From the NCBI GenBank assembly GCA_017590115.1, contig JAGGNK010012559.1, positions 1-64,000 on the forward strand: DNA of 64,000 nucleotides, read 5' to 3'. Position 1 is the first letter of the stretch. Each line of letters opens with the position of its first letter. The DNA comes from Montifringilla adamsi. Taxonomy: Eukaryota; Chordata; Aves; Passeriformes; Passeridae. Of this stretch, positions 48,565-59,699 are shown piece after piece. A program made the translations under genes and the position numbers. The notes beneath the pieces were generated by a model. That model was not told the DNA's origin. It saw nothing but the letters and a program-made list of their open reading frames with translations, and made no database searches.

Positions 48565-48938
48565 ATGTTCAGCCTGCAGAAGAGAAGGCCCCGGGGAGAT
48601 TCTTAGAGCGCCTGAGGGGTTCCAGGGGAGCTGAAGAGGAACTTTGGACAAGGACCTAGAGGGAAAGTACAATGGCTTCCAGCTGCCAGAGTGCAGGGAT
48701 AGGTGGGATACTAGGAAGGAATTCCTCCCTGTGAGGGTGGTGGGGCCCTGGCACAAGGAGATCTGGCCCTGGGCCCAGGGAGACTGTGGCTGCTTCATCC
48801 CTGGAAGTGCCCACGGCCAGGTTTGACAGGGCTTGTAGCCACCTTGGACAGTGGAAGGTGTCCCTGTCTGTGTCAGGAGATGGAATGACATGACGTTAAA
48901 GTTTCTTCCCACCCAAACCATTCTGAGATTCTATGATT
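48565..48938 (+). mobile_element. CR1 LINE 3' fragment, plus orientation
   Basis: Starts GTTCAGCCTGCAGAAGAGAAG and ends CCCAAACCATTCTGAGATTC. It lies about 220 bases into intron 1 of TAF12. Confidence 0.85.
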
Positions 48939-51106
48939 GTATTTAGGTATTTGGTAAAAATCACTATGGTTAATGGCAGTGGGAGCCCCCTGAGCACTCC
49001 AGTGAATGTGCTGTTTGTCATTAACATGGATTTTAGTTACGCCTCTAATGCTGTGCTGTGGCAGAACTGAACAATTTGTGGTGCTGATCGCAGCACCCAG
49101 ACCTCCTCTTGCCCTGGAGGGAGCTGCTGCTGTGAGGATCTGGGCTTACTTGCACATCAGCAGGTACCAGGATGCTCTGTTTCCTGGCAGAAAAATAGAG
49201 TTTGACCATATTTTTCTTCAGAATCCTGTGGGATGCTTGTCCTCTGCAGCAGCGATTGTGTGGTCTTTTCTAACAATGCAATCTGTAGCACTGTAGTAAG
49301 GACAATTTGAAACTGTTTCCTCTAACCATCTCCTACAGAATTGGTGATACAAAAAATATCTGATGTTTCTGTAGGAATGAGAGTTATGTGGAAGAGGAGG
49401 ATGCCAGAGTAGGTAATACTGACTGGTGACATTCTGGGAAGGGTGTGGGCTGTGGCTTCACTCGCTGTGCTCACAGCAGTTACTGATGTAATTAAAGATC
49501 TAGACACTCAGATAGTTGTAAGTAAATGGGGATGGAATTTATCCTGTGAATCTGCTCCTCCCATGAGTTTGTGTTCAGGGATCTTAGTGGCATGTGAAGG
49601 GTGCAGTAAGAACTGGGAATAAACCAAAAAAATGACTTTATGCTGCTAAAGTGCTTCTGCCCAAGGATACTGGGGCTTTGTGTCCAAGGATTTCAATGCT
49701 TCCTTCCCTGCATAGTGAGTAGGAGTTCCTGCTCTGTGGATCTGTGAAGTGAGGCATGGGGTGAGCAGCCTGAGATCAACCCCAGCTAAAACCAAGACTG
49801 AAGGTCTCTCTTGATCTTGTGCTGGACTTTTCAGCCAGAAGTGCTAGATGAGGGTTTAGGGTGTAGCATAATGATTTTCCATTGTCAATTCAATTAAAAT
49901 GGAGTTGGAAACTTCCCAAGAGCACTGCAGAAGGGTGTCAGGGACATAAATTCTCCTCAAAGGGCTGCATGTCTGCAGGTGCATGAGTGTGTATTGGAGT
50001 GAAGCACTAAAGCTTCTGAATTCTCTCATGTACTTTCTCGTGTGGGTTTTGATATTAATTATTCCAAACTAACCAGGCTTGCTGTCATGAAGGGAAATGT
50101 CTATTTGTAGATCAGGGAGCAGACACTGTATGTGAATGTCCCTAAAACTGATTAAACAAACACTTCTTGTGAGTTCAGCCTTAGCTTCTCAGCCATCTCT
50201 GGCCCCACCATGAGAGGCTTTGCCATCAAAACATTCCTTAAACTCTCTTTCCTGTGACAGACCCATCAATGCTGCCCACGGTGGTTGTGGTAGTGGAAGG
50301 TGCAGGGTTTGGATGAATTTCCTGTCATGAAGCAGTGAAGACAGAGCAAAACTTCATTGAGCCTGAGGCTTAGAGCAGAAACAGAGGAGGTGCCAGTCAG
50401 TGTTCACCCCATGACCAGCAACCTTAGTAACTTCAGCACCTGGAGGATCTGTGTAACCACACAATCCACTTGTAGCTCACCATTGGGAGCTCCATAAATC
50501 CCACTCCATTTCCTGTGGCTGCCAATTGCCTGGTATGGGAACACATATGTTTCTCCCCCTTTGAGCACCAGATTGTGTTCTCAGAACCCAAAATGAACCA
50601 ATGTTGTCAGTCCCACAGGGAGGGCTCACTGCAGGTTGGGCTGTGAGCGTGATGCTGCCAAAAGCGAGACTGCAGGGAGGCTGGGTCCTGCATTCTCTCG
50701 GGGGCTCTGGATTGTGGGGATGAGGGATTCCATGCTACTGCAGCAGGAAAAAGCCATGTCCTGCAGTTAAAATCTGCTCTGAGTGGTCTGTTCTTTGTGG
50801 GAAGTGGTCAGGAAGGCTGTGTGAGGGTGGATGTGGAGGGGTTCAGCTCAGGGGATGAATGGGTGGGTGGGTCAGTGCTGTCACCAGCGTGCAGCCACTC
50901 TGATGCTGGAAAACATAATTTTCTGTACACCGGGGAAGGTTTTCTCTGCTACTAAGCATCACTTCTCCCTTGATGCTGTGAGCAGAGATTCCTGATCATT
51001 AAACTGCAGGCCCTGTCAGATCACTGCAGTTTTCTCTGGACAAAGACCTGTTTACCCTGCTGAATTCCTTCTGTTTGCTAACCATGGCTTTCCTCTCCCT
51101 TTCCAG
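48939..51106 (+). other. Remainder of TAF12 intron 1
   Basis: About 2.2 kb with no exon, RNA gene or clear repeat that I can recognise. It ends in the acceptor CCCTTTCCAG at 51106. Confidence 0.5.
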
Positions 51107-51190
51107 CTGATTGTTTTGGATCCTCAGAACCCCAAGAAGAAGCAAGACCTAAACAAGCTTTATGATCTAAAAGCTAAAGCCCAACAGATT

Positions 51191-54100
51191 ATGAACCAGT
51201 TTGGCGCGTCTGCCTTGATCAACCTCTCCAACTTCTCCTCAATCAAGCCAGAACCAGCCAGCACCCCCCCACAGAGCTCCATGGCCAACAGCACCACTGT
51301 GGCAAAGATGCCAGGAACGCCCAGTGGAGGAGGGCGGCTCAGTCCTGAAAGCAACCAGGTAATTCCATCCTGAGTTTGGGACAACAGGGATGATGCTTGG
51401 GCATCACAAGTGTCACAGACTTGCCTGTGTCTTCATTTGCCTTCTTTAAATCACCAGCAGCAATATAATGTTTATTAAATTAGCAGTTACTGAGTGAACA
51501 AAACTTCCTCACAGAGTTCCTCTCTCCCAGATGCTTCCTGGCTGGATGGGGTTTGGATGCTGTAGGTGTAGAGGTTTTTCCAGTCTTAGGAAAGTGTATA
51601 TTGGGGTGTGATGGGGGAAGTTATTTTTAAGTGGGGCTTAGATGGGAAAAATATGGGGAGAAGTGGGTGGTGAGGTGCAGGTTGCCCAGAGAAGCTGTGG
51701 CTGCCCCATTCCTGAGAGCGTCCAAGGCCAGGATTCATGCGGCTTGGAGCAGCCTGTAGTGGAAGGTGTCCCTGCCCGTGGCAGGGGGTGGAATGGGATG
51801 AGCTTTAAGGCCCCTTCCACCCCAACCTGTCATGGAGCCTTTGATGCACATAAAACAAACTGCTGCCCAGGGAATGTCCTGGCATTGCTGGCACCCGGAC
51901 TCTTAGGAAGTTCGCTAAACCCCAGCATAAAACAGCCACAACAGTGAAGGAATGAGGAAGTGCAGGAATTTCCCATCTGTGTCTGGTTGACCTGACCAGG
52001 CTGACAACTTCCATCCATGTCTTTTAAGACTCGGCATCTTGTTGTTCAGCCCAGTGTGGTTTCTGCTCCTGCCAGGTCTGACTGCCCTGGAATAACCCAG
52101 CACTCCCACAACTCTGTTTTCCATATGAAGCACTAAAGCTGATAAGTGCTAGAGCCATGGAAATGCTTCCCTCATGCCCTGGGCACAACTTTAGTCACTG
52201 AGTCACTGATACACTTGCTGTCTTGTAGTTTTGCTTTTCCATTCCTTGCCAGCAGCATTTTCATGCTGGAAACATTTATTCTGGCTGCTGCACTCCAGTT
52301 GCTGTCCTGAGCAACCACTGGTGCTTGAAAATGACTCCTTACACCTGATATTTCTTATCTCTACCATTCCTAAGCTGATAGACTGTGTCAACAGTGTGAC
52401 TCGGCCCTGGGGGCATGGGGGAGGAGGTGGTTGTGGTTATGGCTGTGCTCCACGGGCAGCTTTGCTGGAGCAGGGGAGTAAATCCTTCCTCTCCTCCCAC
52501 ACGCTCAGGTTTTAACCAAGAAGAAATTGCAGGACCTGGTGCGTGAGGTGGATCCGAACGAGCAGCTGGATGAAGATGTGGAAGAGGTAGGTTCCAACCC
52601 ATGGAAGGGACTGCAGGAAGAGGTAATTTGTCACAGATCAGTGGGCCTTTGTCCAAGGAGGGAGCACTGGTTCATGTAACATTTGTTTTCCCATGCAGCC
52701 TTCAGCCATCCCTGGTTTTCTGCATCCCAGTCCCAAAAAGGCTTTTAAAACAGCAATTGCAGCAAACACCTATGAAATTCACTCCTTTGAGTGGAATTTA
52801 GGACACCACAATATAAGAAAGATCTAAAGCTATTAGAGGGCTCCAAAGGAGACTCTGAAGATGGGGAAGGACCAGGAGGGACCACAAGAGGAGCAGCTGA
52901 TGGCACTTGGTGAAGCAGAGGAGATTGAGGGCAGAGCTCAGTGGGGGCTGCAGCTCCTCCCGAGAGGCAGCTCTGACCTCTGCTCCCTATGGCAGGGGCA
53001 GGAGCCAGGGAATGGCTAGAGCAGGGTCAGGATCAGGGAAAGATTCTTCCCCCAGAGTGTGCTGGGCACTGCCCAGGCTCCCCAGGCAATGCCAGCTCCC
53101 CAGGCAGCCAGACTCAAGGAGCATTTGGACAATGCTTTCAGGCACAGGATGATGATTGCTGGGGTGTCCTGTGCAGGGCCAGGAGCTGGCCTGGATGATC
53201 CTTGCAGGTCCCTCCCAATTCAGGATATTCTGTAATTCTAAATACCAGCTTCTGAGGGTTTGTTTTCATCTTCCCACATAATTTCAACTGCTCAGTGCTG
53301 ACCAGACCTATTGTTGCCCTTGTTCCACCACAGATGCTGCTACAGATCGCCGATGACTTCATTGAGAGTGTGGTGACGGCCGCCTGCCAGCTCGCACGGC
53401 ACCGCAAGTCCAACACTCTGGAAGTCAAAGATGTCCAGTTGCACCTTGGTGAGTGACTCTTATCTGTTTTTTTCCCTTCTCCCCCCAGCTCTCAGCTCTT
53501 CCTGGAGTCAGGGCACAGCTGCAGTGCTGTGGTGGAAGCCTGTGAGTAGATAATGCATCCCTGCCTGTGGCAAGGGGTTGGAGCTGGATGAGCTTTAATG
53601 TCTCTTCCAACCTAAACCATTCTGTGAATTCCAGAGCGCCAGTGGAACATGTGGATCCCGGGTTTTGGTTCTGAAGAAATCAGGCCCTACAAAAAAGCCT
53701 GCACTACAGAAGCTCACAAACAGGTAAGGAGCCCTCACAACACCAGGAATTACATGGAAGGCTGATATGAGGATGGTGGTCATGGCCTCCTGGCATTGTG
53801 AATTTGTGGCCTCTTCCAAGTCGTTCAGACCGGAAATGACTTCCAGAGCCTCCTGACCTGTTACGTGCAGTGGGCTGAGGTTGCTGTGTCTCCTCAGCTA
53901 TGTTGGCTTTGCCCAAAGAGAAGCAGCAGCTCTTGGTGCTGAGGAGCTTGGGAGGGTTAAAACCAACAAGGAGCTGCACACAGGCACTTCTCAGCTGCCC
54001 CTGGCAACCCCATCTCTGTGCAAAGGGACTGAAAACACCCTTAATTTTGCTTTTAAACTGCATTGGACCATTGGTTTTTAAGCTGTGGGAGAGCTGAGAA

Positions 54101-54428
54101 GGAGCTGCCTTGCAGTGGGTTCATGAGTGATACTGCAGCTCCCACTGGGCAGAGAGAGGGACCTTGAGATGGGCTTTGATTCCACTGCCCCAGGTTGCCA
54201 AGTGGAGCAGCACAGATATTTCCTTCTCCTCTTCAGCCCATTAAGATTCAAACAGACCTGAAAGACCTGTGTGGAAGCAAGTCAGGCAGCGTCCTGGGAG
54301 CACCTGGGATGCCTTGTTTCTGCTGTGGGTGGTTGTGCAGTCACCTGCTCTGAGCTGCTCAGCTTCCCATGGTTTTCCCTCTCTTGTTGCAGAGAATGGC
54401 ACTGATCCGCAAAACGACCAAGAAATAG
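51191..54428 (+). CDS. TAF12: TAF12, histone-fold subunit of TFIID and SAGA
   Basis: Histone-fold (H2B-like) subunit that pairs with TAF4 in TFIID and with ADA1 in SAGA-type complexes in the nucleus (family knowledge). Coding parts: 51191-51358, 52509-52586, 53334-53448, 53635-53723 and 54393-54428. The 161 residues equal the human length and are nearly identical to it. Start [15 protein letters not shown]; then a Ser/Pro-rich linker; histone fold from [15 protein letters not shown] through [16 protein letters not shown] and [17 protein letters not shown]; end [10 protein letters not shown]. The frame is also open for 28 codons upstream to the exon 2 acceptor at 51107. The acceptor of the exon at 53635 comes directly after a CR1 tail. 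Confidence 0.96.
51650..51838 (+). mobile_element. CR1 LINE 3' fragment, plus orientation
   Basis: GCCCAGAGAAGCTGTGGCTG, GGAAGGTGTCCCTGCCCGTGG and CCTTCCACCCCAACCTGTC in CR1 order, inside TAF12 intron 2. Confidence 0.85.
52850..53240 (+). mobile_element. CR1-like LINE 3' fragment, another subfamily
   Basis: Contains GAGATTGAGGGCAGAGCTC, AGGGAAAGATTCTTCCCCCAG, GACTCAAGGAGCATTTGGAC and a tail GATATTCTGTAATTCT. This fits a less common avian CR1 subfamily. It lies in TAF12 intron 3. Confidence 0.7.
53535..53630 (+). mobile_element. CR1 tail abutting the TAF12 splice acceptor
   Basis: CATCCCTGCCTGTGGCAAGG, GATGAGCTTTAATGTCTCTT and CCAACCTAAACCATTCTGTG form a CR1 3' end. It stops within a few bases of the acceptor AG at 53634, so part of the pyrimidine tract is CR1-derived. 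Confidence 0.75.
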
Positions 54429-54836
54429 CCCCTGGACACAGCTGGAGACACCACCAGTGCAGTTTGGGATTCCTGCCGCTCCACTGAAGCCTCCATGATG
54501 TCACCTGTGGGATATTTTTTTAATGCTTTACAGAGAAGCATCTATTTTTTATTAATGGTGCAGCAATATCTTGACTTGATGAGGAGACCTGCCAAAAACA
54601 TTCTACGCCCTGTTCTCGTTCCTCCTCAGAATGCGACATATCTCAAACAGACTTTTATTTGTGACTTGAAAGTGGTTTATTGTACAAGTGATTATCCAAG
54701 GGACAGAGCATTTGATTGTGTGTGGGACAGTATTAGAAGTATCTGTAGAGGTTTTTGTTTCCTCCTTCCTGCCCCTACCTGCTCCAGTACTTTGTAATGT
54801 CAGTGTTTATATAAATACTTGCGTTTGTTTTACATG

Positions 54837-54842
54837 AATAAA
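54837..54842 (+). terminator. TAF12: TAF12 polyadenylation signal AATAAA
   Basis: AATAAA 409 bases after the TAF12 stop, followed about 20 bases later by a GCTGC/GCTTGTGCTC stretch. It is the only good signal after the gene on this strand. Confidence 0.75.
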
Positions 54843-54968
54843 GAAATTATTCTAAGCTGCTGGCACAGGCTTGTGCTCTTCAGGCAGCATTGCACAGGGA
54901 GGGTCCCTGTCACCTCAGCTCTGTGTGTGGTGCTGTTCTGTGGGAGAGCTCCTGGGAGTTTACAGGGA

Positions 54969-55325
54969 GCAGAATCGTGGAATATCCTGAGCTGGAAAAG
55001 ATCCCCAAGGATTATTGAGTCCAGCTCCTGGCCTGCCCAGGACACCCCACCAATCCCACCCTATGCCTGAGAGCACTGTCCAACACTCTGGAGCTGTGGC
55101 AGCCTTGGGACTGTGCCTATTCCCTAGGGAGCCTGGTCATTGCCCGAGCACCCTCTGAGGGAAGAACTGTTTCCTAATATGCAATCTATCCCTCCCCTGA
55201 CACAGCTTCAGCTGTTCCCTCGGGTCCTGTCTGGTCACAGGGAGCAGAGATTGGAGGTGTCTCCTGGGAGGAACTGCAGATGCTGGTGAGTCTCCCCTGT
55301 TTCCTCCAGGGTGAAAAAACTGAGT
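54969..55325 (-). mobile_element. CR1 LINE fragment, second subfamily
   Basis: AATCGTGGAATATCCTGAGC, CAAGGATTATTGAGTCCAGC, GGACACCCCACCAATCCCACC and GAGAGCACTGTCCAACACTC follow the order seen at 8500-8670. It extends further into the element, to a CTCCAGG segment. Confidence 0.75.
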
Positions 55326-55329
55326 GCCT

Positions 55330-56180
55330 TCAGCTGTTCTTCCAGAGGTTTCCTCCCCTCCAGACCCTTCTAGACCACAAGGATTTGGCCAGTCCCTCAC
55401 CTGCCAGTCAGGATGGCCAGGTCACTTCCCTCCTGACCTCCAAGCCATTGCTGGGATATTTGGACTGTTGGGAGGGGGATGTTGTGACAAAGCAGGATGT
55501 CAGGGTCCCCCTGATTCTGTCTGTGCCCGGACATAGAAAAGGTCACATGCCCCTATTCCCACTGCTCTCCTCAGACCTCAGGGAAGCTGCAGGGGCTGTG
55601 TTGTGGGGATGCAGGGGTTAACAGCACTGCAAACTCCTGCACGACAGCAAGGCTCCTGCAGCCCTAGGCAGAGGTGGGCTCATCCTCCTTGTCCAGCTCT
55701 CTGGAGGCTCCCGGTACCTGCAGGGGAAGCCAGGGTGGGTGCAGGTCCTTCCATGACTATCCCGGGCTCACTCCTCGTGTCAGTGTGGGGTGAGGAGCCT
55801 GGGGAGCTCCTTTCTGCACCTCTCTGCAGCAGAGAGGGGTTTTTTTCAAATTGTATTGTATGAAGATTAATCTGAAAGGGAAAGTGGGCATTTCCTCAGA
55901 ATGGTATGTGGTTATTTTTGTGTTGGACTCAGCTAGGCATGTACTCAGCCGGAGTGGCAGATACATCATCTGAGTTCTACAATAAATTTGTCACTTTTAA
56001 TTCTATTTGGAAAGACTTAAAGATTCAGAGATTTATGATAGGGATCTCAGTCAGTACAAGAGAGAATAGGGGAAGGGGTGGCATTGACTTCTGTAGGCCT
56101 GTGGGGTTCCACCTGAGGACTTCACCCTTCCAACAAGCTTCCTTTTTCCCAGGAAAACACAAACAGGCAGAGGGTGACCA
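55330..56180. other. Convergent intergenic space between TAF12 and the RAB39-like gene
   Basis: No gene, RNA or clear repeat recognised. TAF12 (plus) and the RAB39-like gene (minus) end towards each other here. Confidence 0.5.
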
Positions 56181-56186
56181 GAGGTA

Positions 56187-56192
56187 TTTAAT
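56187..56192 (-). terminator. ATTAAA polyadenylation signal of the RAB39-like gene
   Basis: ATTAAA on the minus strand 93 bases after the stop codon of the RAB39-like gene. Confidence 0.5.
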
Positions 56193-56284
56193 ACAGCCAT
56201 GCCATCCCTGCCTGTGCCTGGCTGCTCCATATCCATTTCCCCTCCTGAGCCCAGCATGTCCCTGCCTTGCCAGTGTCCCCAGTT

Positions 56285-57745
56285 CTAGCACAAGCACCTC
56301 TTCCGCTTTTCCTCCTCCAGTGCCTGAGCCCTGGGCAGCACTGGCAGTGGGATGCTGCTCTTCACCCCGTCCCACGCCTCAGTGGCCACCAAACGCCCCG
56401 TCTGCAGCGCTTGGTAAATGGCCACCGTCAGCATCTGGAAGGCCTGGACCACATTGGAAGCATCTTTGGCTGAGGTCTCCACGTACTGGACACCCAGTGA
56501 GGCTGCTAACTTCTCCGCCTCCCTCTGGCCCACCCGGCGCTGCCCAGCCAGGTCACTCTTGTGTCCCACCAGCAGGAAGACCATGCGGAAGGGCTGGATC
56601 GTGTCAGTCACCTCTCGGTGCCATTGCCGGATGCTCTCAAAGGACGCGCGGTTGGTGATGTCGAAAAGCAGCATTCCCCCAGCCGAGTTGCGGTAGTAGG
56701 AGCGAGTCACGGACCTGGGGTGGGGACACCAAGAGCAGGGGAGTGAGTGGCCCCTGGGGTTTCCTGTGTCACCTCGGGCAGCATGTTCCCTGCCTACAGA
56801 GTGGCCCTGGCTAGGACCTGCTCCTGCAAGCAGCACCTTGCGTTCAAAGCACCATGAGAGGAGTGAGAATCAGCCTTTTGCTGTGTCAATAAGTGCTCCA
56901 GGGGCAGCTCTGTCTGTGCTCAGCCACCTAAGCTCATCTGTCTCCTGCAGCCACAGCCCCCAAGTGCCCCTGTGTCTGCAGCCATGTCCCCAGGGCTTCA
57001 CCATCCCTGCTGTCATGGTCCTGGAACTCTACTGTCCCTGCTGCCATGTCCCCAGTACTTTCCCATCTCTGCTGCAACAGTCCTGGAACCTTCCCATTCC
57101 TGCAAACCCAGATCTGCCACTCTCCCATCCCCTGCAGCCACATCTCCCAAGCTTTCCTGTCGCCAGGAGCTGCCTGGCTGGTGGAGACAGCCCCACAGTG
57201 AGGTGTGAAGGCTTCTAGCAGCTGAGCTGAGGAAGATGTTTTGCCCAGCACTCAGTGGGCTCCCAGCTGTTCCCCAGCCCCTCTGCAGCTGGTGTGGCAG
57301 GGGGGTTCTTGGGGGAGTACTGCACCCCCTTCAGAGCAGGAACAAGGGCTTACAAGGCAGTCCCAAGAGCTCCTTTCCCTCCGCTCTTGACATGGTGGTT
57401 CCTTACCCGAAGGGACAAGTGGGAACACAGCGACATCAACAACCTCCTTGGGCTTGGAATCACAACACTCCACCCCAAATCTGGAGGGGGACAGCTATCT
57501 CCACCACCCCTCCTGACCCCATGGACCCACCTGAACCTCTCCTGCCCGGCTGTGTCCCAGAACTGCAGCTTCACTTGCAGCCCCGGCTCCAGCTCCACAA
57601 ATTGGACGTAGAAGTCCACCCCCACCGTCTGGTTGACAGCGTCCAGGAAGACACCCTCGGTGTAGCGCCGCAACAGTGAGGATTTCCCCACTGTCGAGTC
57701 CCCCAGCATGATTACCCGGAACTGGTACTGCCACCGTGGCTCCAT
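56285..57745 (-). CDS. RAB39/RAB42-type small GTPase
   Basis: Two coding exons, 57531-57745 and 56285-56714, joined in phase at ERF-R as in RAB39 and RAB42: 214 residues. Switch GTPase of the Rab family, membrane-bound through prenylated C-terminal cysteines. G1 GDSTVGKS (15-22), switch I Thr40 in TVGVDF, G3 DTAGQE with Gln68, G4 GHKSD (the HKxD variant of this subfamily), G5 ETSAK, end KRCLC (CxC). The stretches RSYYRNS, IQPFR, FLLVGHK and ETSAKDASNV are closer to RAB39A/B than to the neighbouring RAB42. It could be a RAB42 duplicate or a third RAB39-group gene lost in mammals; the sequence alone does not decide. It lies 531 bases downstream of RAB42, same strand. Confidence 0.9.
56940..57170. 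repeat. Degenerate GCAGCCATGTCCCC repetition in the RAB39-like intron
   Basis: Loose copies of CTGCAGCCA(C/T)GTCCCCA..CTTTCCC at spacings of about 30-40 bases across the intron of the RAB39-like gene. Weakly conserved. Confidence 0.4.
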
Positions 57746-58100
57746 CAGTGCCTCTGGTGCCTGCCAGGACCGGCCACCCCCGCACCAGGAGCGTGTTCAG
57801 GCAGGCGGGGAGCTCCTCCACCCAGGAGGCGTTCCCTGTACCATTGGTGCTGTGTGGTCCCTTTGGAGCCCCTTTATCCCCTTTATTTTGGCTCCATCCA
57901 GCAGGAAGCACTCAGGGGTGCCTGCTCCCATTTTCCCATGGACAGAACTCCCTGAAAAGTGTCCTAGACAAGGGGAGCTGTTGCCCCACCAGCAATGCCC
58001 CCAAAAGCAGAGGATCCCCCATGCCATGGATTGAGTGCTGTGCCCCTGCCTGGGATGCAGTGCTTGGCACAGCCTTTATTTAGTGTGGAAAAGACTTAGG

Positions 58101-58106
58101 TTTATT
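58101..58106 (-). terminator. RAB42: RAB42 polyadenylation signal AATAAA
   Basis: AATAAA on the minus strand 171 bases after the RAB42 stop. A second one at 58075-58080 lies about 20 bases further on. Confidence 0.65.
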
Positions 58107-58276
58107 AAAAACACTCCTACAGCAGAGTACTATTTTTTCAGAGCCCCCAAATTAAGGTTTGAAATAAACCCAAGCCCAGGTGGGAGACCCAATCCCATAA
58201 TCACCCAAGGGCTGCAGGTTCTGGGTGGAGAGAGAAGCATCCCCACAATTTGGGGTCCCATGTCCCCCTATCCCCA

Positions 58277-59645
58277 TCAGCACTGACAGCGCTCCTGGGG
58301 CTCCCTCCCTGCCAGGGGCTGGCGGCGACTCTGGTTGGGGATGAGCCTGATGCCATCACATCCCTGGTGTGGGGCAAGGATCCCGGCCAGCGCCTGCTGG
58401 ATGCCTCCAGCCAGTGTCTGGAAGGCCAGCTCCACGCTGAGGTTGCTGAGGGCCGAGGTCTCCACGAAGGCCATGCCCAGAGTGGCGGCGAGGTGTCCAG
58501 CTTCCTCTGCTGACACGGCTCGCTCGGCCACCAGGTCACACTTGTGTCCCACCAGGACAAAGGCAGGCAGCCGGTCCCCCGCAGCCTCACGGTACCACTC
58601 AGGAACATGCTCAAAAGATGCCCGGTTGGTGAGGTCAAACACCAGCAGCACCCCCGCCGCACTCCGGTAGAAGGACCTGGTGATGGATCTGGGCATACCC
58701 AGCAGATTTTCAAAGGATACTGGGAAGCTCTGACACTGACAGCCCTAGGATGGGGCTTGGGAGATTTTTGGGTGACAGGTTGGACCCCCAGTAGTTGAAA
58801 AGGGAGACCTGTCTTGTCTTGTCTTTTTACACCGCTCTTTTGTGATCAGCATCCCTCTCCCCAGACTGGGGGGCTCCAGAGGAAACCTGTGGAGTTGTCA
58901 GGGTCTCTGTGGTACCGTTTATCCCCCACAACAGCCCCAGATGCAGTGGGGATGGGGCAGCACTGGACAGAAATAGGGCACCACCAGAGCCAACCCTGGG
59001 GTTCCCAAAAGGTTCCCGGGATGGGGAGGGCCTGGGAGTCCAGCTCCAGCCACAGCACTTTGGTCTGCAGCCCTTTGTGCCCCATTTGAGCCTCTCTCAC
59101 ACTCCCAGGTGCTCCTGACTCCAGCCTGATGCAATCAGGAAAGAAACCACCCAGCCCCAGCCCACCAGCACACGGCAACGAGCACCCGGCCGTGCTCCCT
59201 TGGCTGCTGCCCTGAACAGCTCCAGTGTCACTGCAAGCTCAGCACAAGGTGCCACTGGCCCCTAAAGTATCACCATCCCAGTGAGCCATTGCTGCCTGTC
59301 CCTGCATACCCAGCTGGGGATTTACAAACACCCCAGAGTGGGAGGATGACTCAGTGGGGTGCTGGGGTCCACACACCCACCTCACCTGAACCGCTCCTGA
59401 CCAGCCGTGTCCCAGATCTGCAGCTTGGCCTTGCCGGTGGGTGGCATCAGGATAGTCCGGCTGTAGAACTCGACGCCGATGGTGGGGCCTGGAGTGGCTG
59501 CCCCACCAGGACCCCCACCCAGCCCATCCGTGAAGCAGCGCAGCAGTGAGGACTTGCCCACGGCCGCGTCTCCCAGCACGATGACACGGAACTGGAAGTA
59601 TCCCTCAGGGTCAGGATCCTGGGGGGAATCTGTCACTCTCTCCAT
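58277..59645 (-). CDS. RAB42: RAB42, Rab-family small GTPase
   Basis: Two coding exons, 59386-59645 and 58277-58688, give 223 residues (human about 218). G1 GDAAVGKS (25-32), switch I Thr55 in TIGVEF, G3 DTAGQE with Gln83, G4 GHKCD, G5 ETSAL, C-terminal CQC for double prenylation. Residues SITRSFYRS, GVLLVFDLTNRASFEH and LGMAFVETS follow human RAB42. The loop before switch I carries a Gly/Ala/Pro insertion (GLGGGPGGAATPGP), where human RAB42 has a Pro/Glu run. The start is the ATG at 59645 (MERVTDSP). The frame extends 27 bases upstream without another ATG. It lies in tandem with the RAB39-like gene and in the position expected from human gene order. Confidence 0.93.
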
Positions 59646-59699
59646 GGCTGAGCTGACTAGATCCCAACCCACCGCATTCCTGCTGTGCTAGCAGCGAAA

